In this document: positions 61,645-64,000 of the stretch, in pieces | Position numbering within the stretch: position 1 is the first letter of the stretch | Layout: every line of letters starts with the position of its first letter | Origin: Endotrypanum monterogeii | Lineage: Eukaryota > Euglenozoa > Kinetoplastea > Trypanosomatida > Trypanosomatidae | Direction of reading: 5' to 3' | NCBI GenBank assembly: GCA_000333855.2 | Contig: CM007325.1 | Coordinates: 1-64,000, forward strand | DNA length: 64,000 nt | Program-made: the position numbers and the translations under genes | The notes under the pieces: model-generated | Told to the model about the DNA's origin: nothing | Seen by the model: only the letters and a program-made list of their open reading frames with translations | Database searches by the model: none

Positions 61645-61711
61645 GATCCCCTCTTCGCCCCCTCCTCTCCTCCGCCCTCGTTTTCCCTTTGCTGTGTTTC
61701 CTCGTCTGTAG
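61645..61711 (+). promoter_or_regulatory. Long AG-free pyrimidine tract with AG 2 nt before the terminal gene's ATG
   Basis: Positions 61645-61709 are strongly pyrimidine-rich with no AG. The first AG is 61710-61711, followed by GC and ATG 61714. It is the most textbook acceptor in the window and, if used, leaves a 2-nt 5' UTR. Confidence 0.55.
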
Positions 61712-61713
61712 GC

Positions 61714-64000
61714 ATGTATTTGCGAAAGCCGCTGGTTCACCATAACGTGTTCCGTTGTAGCCGCCACCGATGCCCCAGGCGCTCATCGGTTGTGGCCAAG
61801 TCAACGTTGCTGTCTTTGGGCAACACCAGTGACAGAAGCGACTTTGTGCGCTACACAGAGGCGGAGTTTACGGATGCGTTGTTCACAACTCCCTTTGTTG
61901 CTGAGGCGAGCTCCAGTCCAGTGGTGCAGGTCCCTAGCTCCTCCCTTCCCCTCGCGCCCCGTGCGGCGACTGCGTCGCCGCTTCATCCTCCACTGCGGCG
62001 ATCTCTACACTGCGGCAGAGAGGTGTCGAGCCTGCCGCCCACGCAGTCAATTCTGAACCACCTGAACAGCTCCCTTTGGCTCCAGGTGTTGAGTCGCCTG
62101 CACGGACGCGGCGCACTTCTTGACGAAGACCGGGCCAGTATTTTTCGTTACCTGTCGGCCTTTACGTATCGTCCACTGATGCCGTGGCTCTGGAGCTCGA
62201 CGACTTCCTCTACACTTGTGGAAAATGCGCAGCCGAATCGCCCAAGTTGCCCTGGAGAGGTTGACAGCTGCAGCAACACCGGGAATGAGCAGAATTTGGA
62301 GGCAAAGATGTCCGGCAATGGATCTCTGATTACCCAGGAAGTGAACCAGCGGTCAGCAGTCTTAGGCACACCGCGTGCCACAGCTCCGACTCCACTGTAT
62401 ACAGTCGCAGACATCTGCACTGCTGCATCTGCACAGTGGACCGTGATTGCTGCTTCTGTGGTGCGCTCTATGATGACTAATTCAGAACCCGCAACACTCA
62501 CGAATCTGTTAAGGGTGTGGCACGATCTCTTCTTTGCCTTGCGGTCAAATGCTGTGTGGGTGGGCACACCAGAGCAACTGCGCGACTGCGCTCATCCGCA
62601 GCTGATGCGCTTGTTCGAGTGCTTCTATTCAGATGTTCGACGTCACTGCCCTGTCTCCAGTACGAGTGATCCTCGCGAAAGAGGTGGTGTGCTCCCCGAG
62701 AGGGAGCAGCCGCACCGATTGCGTGATAATAACATCATCGAGGTGGTAGTGCGCACGTTGACGCCTCCCATCTTGCTTCGCAAGTTCCGCAGCCTGTATC
62801 GTCCACACCACAAGTCCGCAATGCTTTTTGCCGAGCTGTACGCCTTGTGTATCAAGGAAGAGGAATTGACCCTGCAATGCCTCTCTCCCGAGGCATTCAA
62901 TCCCGATGATGCCGACGCAACAGGAGGCGGGGGTCCTGCTACACATACGCAGCACTCACAGCGGATCACAACGACGACGCTCTTGATGGACGTGGATCTC
63001 CTTGTGTACTATGCAACATTGCCTGGGCGACGTCACAGCGGCCTGCGCAATGCGAAGGAGCAATGGGCCGTCACGTTGCAGCATCTCCGATTTCTGCTGC
63101 CTCGTGTACATGTCCTGCAGCGGTGTCTGACGGCACAGGGTGTTTCATCGACAAGGCCTAAAAAAATCGACACAGGTGTGGTATGGGGGCCGTGGCGGCA
63201 GGTCGCGTCCGTTCTTATGAACGTTTGTATGTGGGTCAGCAACGACAACGCCGAGGCACGGCGCCTCACCGACGCGCTGCGCTGCACTGTAGAGGCGCTT
63301 GGCGACGTGAATAATCAGAGCTCAACGCCAGGCAATCTGGGTCATCACAGAATGCTCACTCCCGTGACAAAGCATGACGTCGGCATCTTCATCTCCTGCC
63401 TTGTCGAGGAAGCTCGGGAGAGCATGCGAAACAAAGCAGCTCAGCTGAATTACGGACCAACGGATGGCTTGTTGGGAGTGTACCTGCTTTCCGTGGTCGT
63501 CGCGGCGGTAATTCCGGCAAGCGTGCATTCGTGCAGGGCCATGGCGAATCGCTGGCAGACGAGCGACGGGGTGACCGTGCGGTGCGCAGATGCGGATGGG
63601 GACACCAGTGAGCACCTGAAGCAACTACGTCTCCTCTTCCACCCCTCGAAAGGGAATCCACGTGAAGTCTGGGCAGCACTGCATCGCTTCACAGCGGTTG
63701 GCGAAGCGGTGCGTTACGGTCTCGTCACTGCCGGCCATCGACTGTTCAGCGAGTGCGTCATACCGCTGGCAAGCCAGTCAAAGACCCTCGTGACTGCCCA
63801 ACGCCTCTGGGGACGCTTGCGTCTGTGGGCCACGGAGGTAGGCAGGCCGCTAGGCCTCCATGGAGAGAGCACCTCGACACTGTGGCAGCTGCGGTGGCTG
63901 CAGGAGCAACACCACGCATCTTCGGCGTCGCATCCCGAGTCCAGCACCGGTGCCAAAAATGGCACAGCCAGCACTCTTCTGGATCGTCTCACGCCTGTCA
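61714..64000 (+). CDS. Large hypothetical protein, possibly mitochondrial, 3' end beyond the window (at least 762 aa)
   Basis: An uninterrupted frame runs from ATG 61714 to the end of the window (762 codons plus one base), so the gene is partial at its 3' end. The N-terminus (MYLRKPLVHHNVFRCSRHRC, then PRRSS) is Arg/His-rich without acidic residues, consistent with mitochondrial import. After a Ser/Pro-rich region to about residue 110 the protein is mostly alpha-helical and Leu/Trp-rich (SILNHLNSSLWLQVLSRL; LTNLLRVWHDLFFALRS; PPILLRKFRSLYRP), like a helical-repeat protein, though no PPR or HEAT signature can be fixed by eye. I do not recognise the family. Kinetoplastid mitochondria contain many large proteins of this kind in RNA processing and mitoribosomes, so that is the working guess. 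Confidence 0.85.
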   Translation, partial: MYLRKPLVHHNVFRCSRHRCPRRSSVVAKSTLLSLGNTSDRSDFVRYTEAEFTDALFTTPFVAEASSSPVVQVPSSSLPLAPRAATASPLHPPLRRSLHCGREVSSLPPTQSILNHLNSSLWLQVLSRLHGRGALLDEDRASIFRYLSAFTYRPLMPWLWSSTTSSTLVENAQPNRPSCPGEVDSCSNTGNEQNLEAKMSGNGSLITQEVNQRSAVLGTPRATAPTPLYTVADICTAASAQWTVIAASVVRSMMTNSEPATLTNLLRVWHDLFFALRSNAVWVGTPEQLRDCAHPQLMRLFECFYSDVRRHCPVSSTSDPRERGGVLPEREQPHRLRDNNIIEVVVRTLTPPILLRKFRSLYRPHHKSAMLFAELYALCIKEEELTLQCLSPEAFNPDDADATGGGGPATHTQHSQRITTTTLLMDVDLLVYYATLPGRRHSGLRNAKEQWAVTLQHLRFLLPRVHVLQRCLTAQGVSSTRPKKIDTGVVWGPWRQVASVLMNVCMWVSNDNAEARRLTDALRCTVEALGDVNNQSSTPGNLGHHRMLTPVTKHDVGIFISCLVEEARESMRNKAAQLNYGPTDGLLGVYLLSVVVAAVIPASVHSCRAMANRWQTSDGVTVRCADADGDTSEHLKQLRLLFHPSKGNPREVWAALHRFTAVGEAVRYGLVTAGHRLFSECVIPLASQSKTLVTAQRLWGRLRLWATEVGRPLGLHGESTSTLWQLRWLQEQHHASSASHPESSTGAKNGTASTLLDRLTPV

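Larger units (their letters stand above)
60457..61713 (+). other. Intergenic region between LSG1 and the terminal gene
   Basis: 1.26 kb. (CTC)n-rich tract (60666-60701), TA arrays (60940-60976, 61154-61182, 61343-61360), T runs (60804-60814 and 61093-61103), G run (61474-61485). A long pyrimidine-rich tract leads up to the next ATG. No gene is seen. Confidence 0.5.

Overview
The window is the left end of a trypanosomatid (kinetoplastid) chromosome. It opens with 360 bp of uninterrupted CCCTAA telomere repeat. A gene-poor subtelomere of about 3 kb follows, then 20 protein genes and one apparent pseudogene, all on the + strand and pointing away from the telomere. Uniform strandedness, intronless genes, long intergenic regions full of polypyrimidine tracts and microsatellites, and a polypyrimidine tract plus AG upstream of many ATGs are the marks of a polycistronic unit resolved by spliced-leader trans-splicing. 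From memory, the major vault protein, a Gu-type nucleolar helicase and the branched-chain E2 lie near the start of Leishmania chromosome 5. I therefore favour a member of the Leishmaniinae, but the genus cannot be fixed from the sequence alone.

Layout. Positions 1-360 are telomere and 361-3387 subtelomere, the likely transcription start zone. Positions 3388-14819 hold a long coiled-coil protein, a small probably mitochondrial Cys-motif protein, the SAR1 COPII GTPase, a second coiled-coil protein with a Lys-rich start, and a coiled-coil protein carrying a degenerate adenylate-cyclase-type domain. Positions 16214-28326 hold major vault protein, an LC8 dynein light chain, an Rrp15-like ribosome-biogenesis protein, an RppH-like Nudix hydrolase, and a PP1-like phosphatase with an N-terminal domain I read as Plus3 (Rtf1-like). 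Positions 28327-41045 are sparse: a 123-aa unknown, a degenerate TrmB-like methyltransferase and a CAMK-like kinase, separated by gaps of 1-4 kb. Positions 41046-64000 hold a DDX21/Gu-type helicase, an LRR protein, a decayed coiled-coil gene, a low-complexity protein, BCKDH E2, a CCCH zinc-finger protein, an LSG1-type permuted GTPase, and a large protein with a basic N-terminus that runs off the window.

The genes do not form one pathway, as is usual for kinetoplastid clusters. Three touch ribosome biogenesis (Rrp15-like, DDX21-like, LSG1), several are cytoskeletal or flagellar candidates, and four may be mitochondrial (139-aa protein, TrmB-like protein, E2, terminal gene). The best candidates for undescribed biology are the Plus3-phosphatase fusion, which would tie a phosphatase to the transcription-elongation machinery; the pseudo-cyclase flanked by coiled coils; the degenerate TrmB-like protein; and a 58-bp repeat that brackets the helicase gene. 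All family calls come from reading motifs by eye; no database search was run.
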